Part shown: in pieces, positions 1-5,503 of the stretch
Layout: each line of letters opens with the position of its first letter
Position numbering within the stretch: the stretch's first letter is position 1
Assembly (NCBI GenBank): GCA_028290245.1
Contig: JAQGKG010000269.1
Coordinates: 1 to 5,503 of the forward strand
Length of the DNA: 5,503 nt
Direction of reading: 5' to 3'
DNA from: Devosia sp.
GTDB taxonomy: Bacteria > Pseudomonadota > Alphaproteobacteria > Rhizobiales > Devosiaceae
Position numbers and translations under genes: made by a program
The notes under the pieces: model-generated
The model's input: the letters and a program-made list of their open reading frames with translations, nothing else
Databases searched by the model: none
What the model was told of the DNA's origin: nothing

Positions 1-866
1 ACGGCGCCGATATCGCCCGCGAGCTCTACACCTCGCTGCTGGTCGATCGCACCACCGGCCGCGTCTCCTTCGTCATCTCGACCGAAGGCGGCATGGACAT
101 CGAGGCCGTGGCGCATGACACGCCCGAAAAGATCGTCGCCGTCGACATCGACCCGACCGCTGGCGTCACCGAAGCCAATATCGCCGAGATCGTCGCCACC
201 CTCGAACTCGATGGCGATGCCAAGACCGATGCGGCCAAGCTGTTCCCGATCCTCTACAAGGCCTTCACCGATACCGACATGAGCCTGTTGGAAGTGAACC
301 CGCTGATCGTGATGACAGATGGTCACCTGCGCGTGCTCGACGACAAGGTCAGCTTCGACAATAACGCCGCCTTCCGCCACGAAGAGCTCAAGGCTCTGCG
401 TGACCTCAGTGAAGAAGACGCCAAGGAAATCGAAGCCAGTAAGTTCGACCTCGCCTACGTTGCCCTCGATGGCAACATCGGCTGCATGGTCAATGGCGCG
501 GGTCTTGCCATGTCTACCATGGACATCATCAAGCTCTATGGCGCCGAGCCTGCGAACTTCCTCGATGTTGGCGGCGGTGCTTCCAAGGAGAAGGTGACGG
601 CGGCGTTCAAGATCATCACCGCCGATCCGGCCGTGAAGGGCATCCTGGTCAACATCTTCGGCGGCATCATGCGCTGCGACGTCATTGCCGAAGGCGTTAT
701 CGCCGCGGTCAAGGAAGTCGGCTTGCAGGTGCCATTGGTGGTTCGTCTCGAAGGCACCAACGTCAAGGAAGGCAAAGCCATCCTTGAAAACTCGGGTCTC
801 AACGTAATCTCGGCTGACGATCTCGACGACGCCGCACAGAAAATCGTGAAAGCCGTGCAGGGCTGA
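1..866 (+). CDS. sucC: Succinyl-CoA synthetase beta subunit, 3' part (5' end outside window)
   Basis: ADP/GDP-forming succinyl-CoA synthetase (succinate-CoA ligase) beta subunit. With SucD it converts succinyl-CoA to succinate with substrate-level phosphorylation in the cytoplasm. The frame is already open at base 3 (GADIARELYTSLLVDR) and ends at TGA 864-866, so 287 residues are visible. Rhizobial SucC is about 398 residues, so roughly 110 N-terminal residues of the ATP-grasp domain are missing; the ATG at 93 is internal, not the start. Visible landmarks are EVNPL (Glu codon 291-293, Asn 297-299) and LDDK (Asp 339-341), which match the Mg-nucleotide ligands of the E. coli enzyme. The C-terminal CoA-ligase domain follows, with GNIGCMVNGAGLAM (visible residue 157 on), FLDVGGGA (186 on) and NIFGGIMRCD (217 on), and VVRLEGTN near the end. 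It lies 84 bases before sucD. No frameshift or missing key residue is seen. Confidence 0.97.
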   Translation, partial: GADIARELYTSLLVDRTTGRVSFVISTEGGMDIEAVAHDTPEKIVAVDIDPTAGVTEANIAEIVATLELDGDAKTDAAKLFPILYKAFTDTDMSLLEVNPLIVMTDGHLRVLDDKVSFDNNAAFRHEELKALRDLSEEDAKEIEASKFDLAYVALDGNIGCMVNGAGLAMSTMDIIKLYGAEPANFLDVGGGASKEKVTAAFKIITADPAVKGILVNIFGGIMRCDVIAEGVIAAVKEVGLQVPLVVRLEGTNVKEGKAILENSGLNVISADDLDDAAQKIVKAVQG

Positions 867-936
867 GCAGCAGCAGCACCGCCATTTTCATAGTCCGCGC
901 TCCGGCGCAGGATACCGGCGCCAGCCGGAACAAAAC

Positions 937-941
937 GGAAG
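937..941 (+). promoter_or_regulatory. Ribosome binding site of sucD
   Basis: GGAAG lies 9 bases before the ATG at 951. It is a moderate Shine-Dalgarno match in the sucC-sucD spacer and supports the 951 start, which also gives the family-typical N-terminus MSILVNKDTKV. Confidence 0.6.
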
Positions 942-950
942 CACAAGTCG

Positions 951-1859
951 ATGTCCATCCTCGTCAATAAAGACACCAAGGTTCTCGTGCAGGGCCTGAC
1001 CGGCAAGACCGGTACATTCCACACCGAGCAGGCCTTGGCCTACTACGGCACCAAGATGGTCGGCGGAATCAACCCCAAGAAGGCCGGCGAAACCTGGACT
1101 TCGGGCGTTGATGGCTCGGCTAGTCTGCCGGTCTATGCCACCGTTGCCGAAGGCAAGGAGCGCACCGGCGCCAATGCCTCGGTGATCTATGTGCCGCCTC
1201 CCGGCGCCGCTGCTGCCATCGAAGAAGCCATCGACGCGGAAATCCCGCTGATCGTCTGCATTACCGAAGGTATTCCGGTTCTCGACATGGTTCGGGTCAA
1301 GGCCAAGCTGATTGGCTCCAAGTCGCGGCTGATCGGGCCGAACTGCCCGGGCGTGCTGACGCCAGAAGAGTGCAAGATCGGCATCATGCCCGGTTCGATT
1401 TTCTCGAAGGGTTCGGTAGGCATTGTTTCCCGCTCGGGCACGCTTACCTATGAAGCAGTGTTCCAGACCACCAATGAAGGCCTCGGCCAGACCACTGCCG
1501 TCGGTATCGGTGGTGATCCGGTCAAGGGCACCGAGTTCATCGACATGCTCGAAATGTTCCTCGCCGACGAAGCGACCAAGTCGATCATCATGATTGGCGA
1601 AATCGGCGGTTCGGCCGAAGAAGACGCCGCGCAGTTCCTGATCGACGAAGCCAAGCGCGGCCGTCGCAAGCCAATGGCTGGCTTCATCGCTGGCCTGACC
1701 GCTCCTGCCGGTCGCACCATGGGTCATGCTGGCGCCGTTATTTCGGGCGGCAAGGGTGGCGCCGAAGACAAGATCGCCGCGATGGAAGCCGCTGGCATCC
1801 GCGTGTCGAAGTCCCCGGCCCGTATCGGCCGGACGCTTGCCGAAGTGCTGAAGGGCTAA
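951..1859 (+). CDS. sucD: Succinyl-CoA synthetase alpha subunit
   Basis: Alpha subunit of succinyl-CoA synthetase; it binds CoA and carries the phosphohistidine intermediate. Complete at 302 residues; E. coli SucD is 289 and the extra length is a short insert after residue 45 (around ETWTSGVDGSAS), as in alphaproteobacterial relatives. The N-terminal Rossmann CoA-binding domain has GLTGKTG at residues 15-21 and ITEGIP before GPNCPG at 129-134. The ligase domain has SRSGTLTYE at 160-168, GIGGDP, then MIGEIGGSAEEDAA. The active-site histidine is His259 in MGHAGA (codon 1725-1727), equivalent to E. coli His246. The start at 951 matches the family N-terminus and has a ribosome site. It is co-directional with sucC and the TAA is followed after 3 bases by the cupin start. 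Nothing is broken or missing. Confidence 0.98.
   Translation: MSILVNKDTKVLVQGLTGKTGTFHTEQALAYYGTKMVGGINPKKAGETWTSGVDGSASLPVYATVAEGKERTGANASVIYVPPPGAAAAIEEAIDAEIPLIVCITEGIPVLDMVRVKAKLIGSKSRLIGPNCPGVLTPEECKIGIMPGSIFSKGSVGIVSRSGTLTYEAVFQTTNEGLGQTTAVGIGGDPVKGTEFIDMLEMFLADEATKSIIMIGEIGGSAEEDAAQFLIDEAKRGRRKPMAGFIAGLTAPAGRTMGHAGAVISGGKGGAEDKIAAMEAAGIRVSKSPARIGRTLAEVLKG
1851..1855 (+). promoter_or_regulatory. Ribosome binding site of the cupin gene, inside sucD
   Basis: AAGGG sits in the last codons of sucD, 7 bases before the ATG at 1863. Because the site lies within sucD and only 3 bases separate the stop and start, translation of the cupin gene is probably coupled to that of sucD. Confidence 0.55.
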
Positions 1860-1862
1860 ATT

Positions 1863-2204
1863 ATGCGGCTCGATGCCATCCCGTTCGGTACGACCGACTG
1901 GTCGCAGGTCGAGCGAGAGCAGCATGCCGGTGATGTCGGGGAAGCCATCTGGCGTACCCGGCATTTTGGACCTGACACCAATCGGGTGCGGGTTCGGATG
2001 ATGGAGTATTCGGCGGGATATGTGGCGGACCACTGGTGCGCCAAGGGGCACATCCTGTTGTGCCTGTCCGGCGACCTCTCCACGACGCTCGAAGATGGGC
2101 GGATATTCGAGCTGACGGCGGGCATGAGTTATCAGGTCGCGGACGATGCCGAGAAGCATCGCTCGTCAAGCCGTAACGGAGCAGTGCTATTCGTGGTCGA
2201 CTAA
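1863..2204 (+). CDS. DHCW-motif cupin-fold protein, function unknown
   Basis: A 113-residue single-domain cupin. The pattern is the one I know from proteins named DHCW motif cupin fold protein: an N-terminal IPFGTTDWSQVE segment, then EAIWRTRHFG, then RVRMMEYSAGYVADHWCAKGH, and a C-terminal GMSYQVADDAEKHRSS. Asp56, His57, Trp58 and Cys59 form the signature; His63 and His99 are further candidate metal ligands, placed like the two cupin motifs. There is no signal peptide or membrane segment, so it is probably cytoplasmic. The family has no established reaction to my knowledge, and I assign none. The ATG at 1863 is supported by AAGGG 7 bases upstream and the full-length N-terminus. Location directly behind sucD suggests co-transcription with sucCD. 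Base and codon use look slightly less biased than in sucD (CGG, GGG, ATA and AGC-type codons occur), consistent with lower expression or later insertion. Confidence 0.9.
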   Translation: MRLDAIPFGTTDWSQVEREQHAGDVGEAIWRTRHFGPDTNRVRVRMMEYSAGYVADHWCAKGHILLCLSGDLSTTLEDGRIFELTAGMSYQVADDAEKHRSSSRNGAVLFVVD

Positions 2205-2211
2205 CGAATAG
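2187..2211 (+). repeat. Perfect 8-bp inverted repeat across the cupin stop codon
   Basis: CTATTCGT at 2187-2194 and ACGAATAG at 2204-2211 are exact reverse complements with a 9-base loop that includes the TAA stop. No T-tract follows, so a classical intrinsic terminator is unlikely. It could protect a transcript 3' end or be chance. Confidence 0.4.
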
Positions 2212-2274
2212 TCCGAAGGTCTGTCGCGCTTTCGCCATCGAACGGTGGTAAGCCGATCACGATCCAATGAGCTG

Positions 2275-2294
2275 CGGCGCCTTTTGGGGCGCCG
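2275..2294 (+). terminator. GC-rich hairpin between the cupin gene and sucA, possible weak terminator
   Basis: CGGCGCC at 2275-2281 and GGCGCCG at 2288-2294 form a perfect 7-bp GC stem with loop TTTTGG; a G-T pair can extend it by one. The stem is strong, but what follows (TAAGTCTTAAC) is only weakly T-rich, so termination would be partial at best. Its place after the sucCD-cupin block suggests it could separate or dampen transcription into sucA. It could equally be an RNA-stabilising hairpin. Confidence 0.4.
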
Positions 2295-2300
2295 TAAGTC

Positions 2301-2330
2301 TTAACAAGATACAAAGGATATGCGGTCAAT
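2301..2330 (+). promoter_or_regulatory. Weak candidate promoter for sucA
   Basis: TTAACA at 2301-2306 matches five of six bases of the sigma-70 -35 consensus. With an 18-base spacer the -10 would be GTCAAT at 2325-2330, a poor match. It lies just past the GC hairpin and overlaps the left arm of the 2322-2350 dyad, which is where an operator would be expected. The poor -10 keeps this speculative. Confidence 0.2.
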
Positions 2331-2350
2331 ATTCGCGAAAATCTGACCGC
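2322..2350 (+). promoter_or_regulatory. Dyad element upstream of sucA, possible operator
   Basis: GCGGTCA at 2322-2328 and TGACCGC at 2344-2350 are exact inverted arms 15 bases apart. The AT-rich middle contains the palindrome TTCGCGAA at 2332-2339, centred almost on the same axis. The element is 69 to 97 bases before the sucA ATG. Its size and two-fold symmetry resemble a dimeric regulator site, but I do not recognise the regulator, and an RNA hairpin is the alternative. Confidence 0.35.
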
Positions 2351-2357
2351 CCATTAT

Positions 2358-2374
2358 GCCAGCCCGATGCTGGC
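2358..2374 (+). repeat. Small hairpin in the sucA leader
   Basis: GCCAGC at 2358-2363 and GCTGGC at 2369-2374 form a perfect 6-bp stem with a 5-base loop, ending just before the AGAAGGA purine tract at 2381-2387. As RNA it could affect access to that tract. A stem of this size is common in GC-rich DNA. Confidence 0.3.
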
Positions 2375-2386
2375 CCGTTGAGAAGG

Positions 2387-2422
2387 ATGGCGGGGCGTTG
2401 GCCTCGCACAAAAAAGCGATGA
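2387..2422 (+). CDS. Possible 11-residue leader ORF overlapping the sucA start
   Basis: ATG at 2387 opens an 11-codon frame (MAGRWPRTKKR) that stops at TGA 2420-2422, so its stop overlaps the sucA start as ATGA. That geometry is typical of translational coupling and would help explain why sucA has no good ribosome site directly before 2419. Against it, the purine tract AGAAGGA at 2381-2387 runs into this ATG and is too close to serve it well. The alternative is that the tract serves a TTG start for sucA at 2398. Confidence 0.15.
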   Translation: MAGRWPRTKKR

Positions 2423-5400
2423 CACGACAGGAAAAGAACGACACGTTCTTGCTGACTTCGTTCCTATATGGTGGGAACGCCAACTACATCGAGCAGCTGT
2501 ATTCCCGCTACAAGACAGACCCCTCCAGCGTGGATTCCACCTGGCAGAGCTTCTTTTCCAAGCTCGACGACGGCGAGGGTGTCGCCCAGCAAAACGCCGA
2601 CGGCCCAAGCTGGGGCCGTAAGGACTGGCCGCAGAGCGCCAATGGCGAACTGGTCAGTGCCCTTGATGGTAACTGGGGCGAGATCGCCATCAAGACCGAA
2701 AAGGCCATTGCCAAGAAGGCCGAGGCCATGGGCGTCGCCAAGTCATCGGTAGCCGATGTGCTGCAGGCGACGCGCGACTCGATCCGCGCCATCATGATGA
2801 TCCGCGCCTACCGCATGCGCGGCCATCTGCATGCCGATCTCGATCCGCTCAAGATGAAGGCCGATGAGCCGGCGCCGGAACTCGATCCAGCAAGCTACGG
2901 CTTCACCGAAGCCGACAACAGCCGCAAGATTTTCGTCGATGGCTATCTGGGTCTCGAATACGCGACCATTCCCGAGATGCTGGCGATCCTCAACCGCACC
3001 TATTGCGGCACGCTGGGCATCGAGTTCATGCATATTTCCGACCCTGAAGCCAAGCAGTGGATTCAGGAACGCATCGAAGGTCCTGACAAAGAAATCACCT
3101 TTACCAAGGAAGGCAAGAAAGCCATCCTTTCCAAGCTGATCGAGGCCGAAGGCTTCGAGAAGTTCATTGACGTCAAGTATACCGGCACCAAGCGCTTCGG
3201 CCTCGATGGCAGCGAATCGACCATTCCGGCGCTCGAGCAGATCATCAAGCGCGGCGGTGCCATGGGCATCAAGGATATCGTGCTGGGCATGGCCCACCGT
3301 GGTCGCCTCAACGTGCTGACCCAAGTGATGCAGAAGCCGCATCGCGCCCTGTTCCACGAGTTTAAGGGCGGCGCCTTCTATCCTGACGATGTCGAGGGAT
3401 CGGGCGACGTGAAGTACCATCTGGGTGCTTCGTCCGATCGTGAGTTCGACGGCAACAAGGTCCATCTGTCGCTGACCGCCAACCCGAGCCATCTCGAGAT
3501 CGTCGATCCCGTGGTGCTGGGTAAGGCCCGCGCCAAGCAGGACCAGCATATCTCGCCCGATGGCAAGCTGGTCAACATCGCAGTGGACGGCAAGCCCGAC
3601 CGCTCGATGGTGCTGCCGCTGCTGATCCATGGCGACGCGGCGTTTGCCGGGCAGGGCGTCATTGCCGAATGCCTGGGTCTTTCCGGCCTCAAGGGTCACC
3701 GCACCGGCGGCTCGATCCACTTCGTCATCAACAACCAGATCGGCTTCACCACCAGCCCGATGTATTCGCGCTCGTCCCCATATCCAACCGATGTGGCCAA
3801 GATGATCGAAGCGCCGGTGCTGCATGTGAACGGCGACGATCCCGAAGCCGTGGTGTTTGCCGCCAAGGTCGCGGTCGAATATCGCCAGAAGTTCGGCAAG
3901 CCTGTCGTCATCGATATGTTCTGCTATCGCCGCTTCGGTCATAACGAAGGCGACGAGCCAAGCTTCACCCAGCCCCTGATGTACTCCAAGATTCGGAGTC
4001 TCAAGACCACGCTGGAAATCTACTCGGAAAAGCTGATCGGCGAAGGCCATCTGACAGCCGACGAGATCAACCAGATGAAGGCCGATTGGCGCGCCAAGCT
4101 GGAAGCCGAGTTCGAGACCGGCCAGGACTATCGCCCCAACAAGGCCGATTGGCTGGATGGCGCCTGGAAAGACTTCAAGCCGGCTGACCAGGAAGGCCCG
4201 CGTCGCGGCAATACCGGCGTCGAGATCGACCAGCTGGTCAAGATCGGCACGGCGCTGACGCGCGTTCCCGAAGACTTCAACGTCCACAAGACGGTCAAGC
4301 GCTTTATGGACAATCGTCTGGCGGCTATCGAATCTGGCGAAGGCGTGGATTGGTCCACAGCCGAGGCTTTGGCCTTCGGTACGCTGGTGACCGATGGTCA
4401 TCCGGTGCGCCTGTCGGGCCAGGACGTCGAACGCGGCACCTTCAGCCAGCGCCATTCGGTGCTGAATGATCAGCAGGTCGACAACAAGAGCTATACCCCG
4501 CTCAACAATCTCGCTGACGATCAGAGCCGCTACGAAGTCATCAACTCGATGCTTTCGGAAGAGGCCGTGCTCGGCTTCGAGTATGGCTACTCACTGGCTG
4601 AGCCCAGGGCCCTGACCGTGTGGGAAGCCCAGTTCGGCGACTTTGTGAACGGCGCCCAGGTGGTGATCGACCAGTTCATCTCGTCAGGCGAACGCAAGTG
4701 GTTCCGCATGTCTGGCCTCGTGATGCTGCTGCCGCATGGCTATGAAGGCCAGGGTCCGGAGCATTCCTCGGCTCGCCCCGAGCGCTTCCTGCAGCTTTGC
4801 GCCGAAGACAACATGCAGGTCGCAAACTGCACGACGCCGGCGAACTACTTTCACGCCCTGCGCCGTCAGGTGACCCGCGACTTCCGCAAGCCGCTGATCC
4901 TGATGACGCCCAAGAGCCTGCTGCGCCACAAGCGTGCCACCTCGGGGCTGGTCGAAATGGGTCCGGATTCCTGCTTCCATCGTCTCCTGTGGGACGATGC
5001 CGAGGCACCTGGCGCGCCAAAGACCACGACGAAACTTGTCAGCGACGACAAGATCCGTCGCGTCGTGCTGTGCACCGGCAAGGTCTATTATGACCTCTTG
5101 GAAGACCGCGAGAAGAAGGGCATCGACGATGTCTATTTGCTCCGCATCGAGCAGCTTTATCCGTTCCCGGCCAAGGCGCTGCTCGACGAGCTCAGCCGCT
5201 TCAAGAATGCCGAGATCATCTGGTGCCAGGAAGAACCCAAGAATATGGGTGCCTGGGCGTTCATTCAGCCCTATGTTGAATGGGTGTTCGACCAGATGGG
5301 CCGCACCGGCCAGCGCGTCCGTTACACCGGCCGCCCGGCGTCTGCCTCCACTGCCACGGGTCTGATGCGGACCCATCTCGCTCATCTGCAGGCTTTCCTC

Positions 5401-5503
5401 GACGAAGCCCTCGGTCAAGAAAGGACAATACCAATGTCTACTGAAATCCGCGTCCCCACCCTTGGCGAGAGCGTTACCGAGGCTACCATCGGCCAGTGGT
5501 TCA
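2419..5503 (+). CDS. sucA: 2-oxoglutarate dehydrogenase E1 (SucA), open in frame into SucB; end outside window
   Basis: Thiamine-diphosphate E1 of the 2-oxoglutarate dehydrogenase complex: it decarboxylates 2-oxoglutarate and succinylates the E2 lipoyl group. The E1 part is 999 residues, usual for rhizobia (E. coli 933). The N-terminal E2/E3-contact element is at about 13-50 (TSFLYGGNANYIEQLY). Substrate histidines are His293 (GMAHRGRLNV) and His334 (KYHLGASSD). ThDP/Mg ligands are Asp406 (HGDAAFAGQG) and Asn439 (NNQIGF), with YRRFGHNE around 508. The transketolase-like half has SEEAV at 713-717, EAQFGDFVNGAQVVIDQF, HGYEGQGPEHSSAR from 773, and PKSLLRH. No frameshift is seen. The expected stop after DEALG (999) is missing: CAA at 5416-5418, then QERTIP, then sucB in frame, so the product may be an E1-E2 fusion. 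The start at 2419 fits the family N-terminus but has a poor ribosome site; TTG 2398, 10 bases after AGAAGGA, is an alternative. Confidence 0.95.
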   Translation, partial: MTRQEKNDTFLLTSFLYGGNANYIEQLYSRYKTDPSSVDSTWQSFFSKLDDGEGVAQQNADGPSWGRKDWPQSANGELVSALDGNWGEIAIKTEKAIAKKAEAMGVAKSSVADVLQATRDSIRAIMMIRAYRMRGHLHADLDPLKMKADEPAPELDPASYGFTEADNSRKIFVDGYLGLEYATIPEMLAILNRTYCGTLGIEFMHISDPEAKQWIQERIEGPDKEITFTKEGKKAILSKLIEAEGFEKFIDVKYTGTKRFGLDGSESTIPALEQIIKRGGAMGIKDIVLGMAHRGRLNVLTQVMQKPHRALFHEFKGGAFYPDDVEGSGDVKYHLGASSDREFDGNKVHLSLTANPSHLEIVDPVVLGKARAKQDQHISPDGKLVNIAVDGKPDRSMVLPLLIHGDAAFAGQGVIAECLGLSGLKGHRTGGSIHFVINNQIGFTTSPMYSRSSPYPTDVAKMIEAPVLHVNGDDPEAVVFAAKVAVEYRQKFGKPVVIDMFCYRRFGHNEGDEPSFTQPLMYSKIRSLKTTLEIYSEKLIGEGHLTADEINQMKADWRAKLEAEFETGQDYRPNKADWLDGAWKDFKPADQEGPRRGNTGVEIDQLVKIGTALTRVPEDFNVHKTVKRFMDNRLAAIESGEGVDWSTAEALAFGTLVTDGHPVRLSGQDVERGTFSQRHSVLNDQQVDNKSYTPLNNLADDQSRYEVINSMLSEEAVLGFEYGYSLAEPRALTVWEAQFGDFVNGAQVVIDQFISSGERKWFRMSGLVMLLPHGYEGQGPEHSSARPERFLQLCAEDNMQVANCTTPANYFHALRRQVTRDFRKPLILMTPKSLLRHKRATSGLVEMGPDSCFHRLLWDDAEAPGAPKTTTKLVSDDKIRRVVLCTGKVYYDLLEDREKKGIDDVYLLRIEQLYPFPAKALLDELSRFKNAEIIWCQEEPKNMGAWAFIQPYVEWVFDQMGRTGQRVRYTGRPASASTATGLMRTHLAHLQAFLDEALGQERTIPMSTEIRVPTLGESVTEATIGQWF
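5418..5425 (+). promoter_or_regulatory. Ribosome binding site of sucB, inside the sucA open frame
   Basis: AGAAAGGA ends 8 bases before the ATG at 5434, a good Shine-Dalgarno match at good spacing. It is read as coding sequence if sucA runs through. Its retention argues that sucB is, or recently was, translated from its own start. Confidence 0.65.
5434..5503 (+). CDS. sucB: Dihydrolipoyl succinyltransferase E2 (SucB), first 23 codons; in frame with sucA
   Basis: Start of the E2 subunit of the 2-oxoglutarate dehydrogenase complex, which carries the lipoyl arm and transfers the succinyl group to CoA. Only 23 codons are visible. MSTEIRVPTLGESVTEA is the classic beginning of the N-terminal lipoyl domain of SucB; the lipoyl-lysine, subunit-binding and catalytic domains lie beyond the window. 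The ATG is supported by AGAAAGGA 8 bases upstream and by family N-termini. The same frame is continuous with sucA, with no stop between, so this stretch is either the internal start of free E2, the start of the E2 half of a fusion, or both. Confidence 0.93.
   Translation, partial: MSTEIRVPTLGESVTEATIGQWF

Noticed and set aside
93..95. ATG at 93 as the start of sucC
   Set aside because: The frame upstream to base 3 already matches SucC (ELYTSLLVDRTTGRVSF), so this Met is internal.
901..929. Inverted repeat TCCGGC/GCCGGA in the sucC-sucD spacer as a terminator
   Set aside because: The stem is six bases with a 17-base loop and no T-tract, and sucC and sucD must be co-produced; most likely chance in GC-rich DNA.
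888..2159. 423-codon open frame on the - strand across sucD and the cupin gene
   Set aside because: It is in the same codon-complement phase as sucD and the cupin, which share one frame; it spans two well-supported genes and has no recognisable domain.
2743..4455. 570-codon open frame on the - strand inside sucA
   Set aside because: Its codons are the exact reverse complements of the sucA codons. A stop there needs TTA, CTA or TCA in sucA, which this GC-rich gene almost never uses, so the long frame is expected. The first such codon, TCA at 2743, ends it. Its sequence resembles no family I know.
4684..5418. 244-codon open frame on the - strand over the end of sucA
   Set aside because: It is again the complement of sucA codons, bounded by TCA at 4684; the + strand encodes a clear E1 C-terminal domain.
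2419..5433. Frameshift or internal stop in sucA
   Set aside because: I read every codon from 2419; the frame is continuous and the E1 motifs appear in order and at family spacing.

Overview
The window is a stretch of the tricarboxylic acid cycle from a GC-rich alphaproteobacterium. All genes read on the + strand, in the order sucC (3' part), sucD, a small cupin gene, sucA, sucB (first codons only). The sucC-sucD-sucA-sucB order, the 999-residue E1 that starts MTRQEKND and carries the TSFLYGGNANYIEQLY element, and the strong preference for G/C-ended codons all fit Hyphomicrobiales (Rhizobiales). A Devosia-like genus is possible, but I cannot prove the genus from this window.

Region by region: 1-866 is the end of the beta subunit of succinyl-CoA synthetase. 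951-1859 is its complete alpha subunit. 1863-2204 is a 113-residue DHCW-type cupin whose start lies 3 bases after the sucD stop and whose ribosome site lies inside sucD. 2205-2418 is a 214-base spacer rich in inverted repeats; it holds a GC hairpin, a 29-base dyad, a smaller hairpin and a possible 11-codon leader ORF that ends in an ATGA overlap with sucA. From 2419 the E1 subunit of 2-oxoglutarate dehydrogenase is open to the end of the window.

How they work together: SucA (E1) and SucB (E2), with an E3 not seen here, turn 2-oxoglutarate into succinyl-CoA. SucCD then converts succinyl-CoA to succinate and makes ATP or GTP. The genes therefore encode two consecutive TCA steps. The role of the cupin is unknown.

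The most notable point is the sucA/sucB junction. There is no stop codon between them: sucA runs in frame through a six-residue bridge (QERTIP) into the sucB start and lipoyl domain. The position where I expect the sucA stop holds CAA, one transition away from TAA, and a good ribosome site for sucB is still present. This is either a real E1-E2 fusion by stop loss, possibly with free E2 made from the internal start, or a one-base sequence error. Long open frames on the - strand are shadows of the genes listed.
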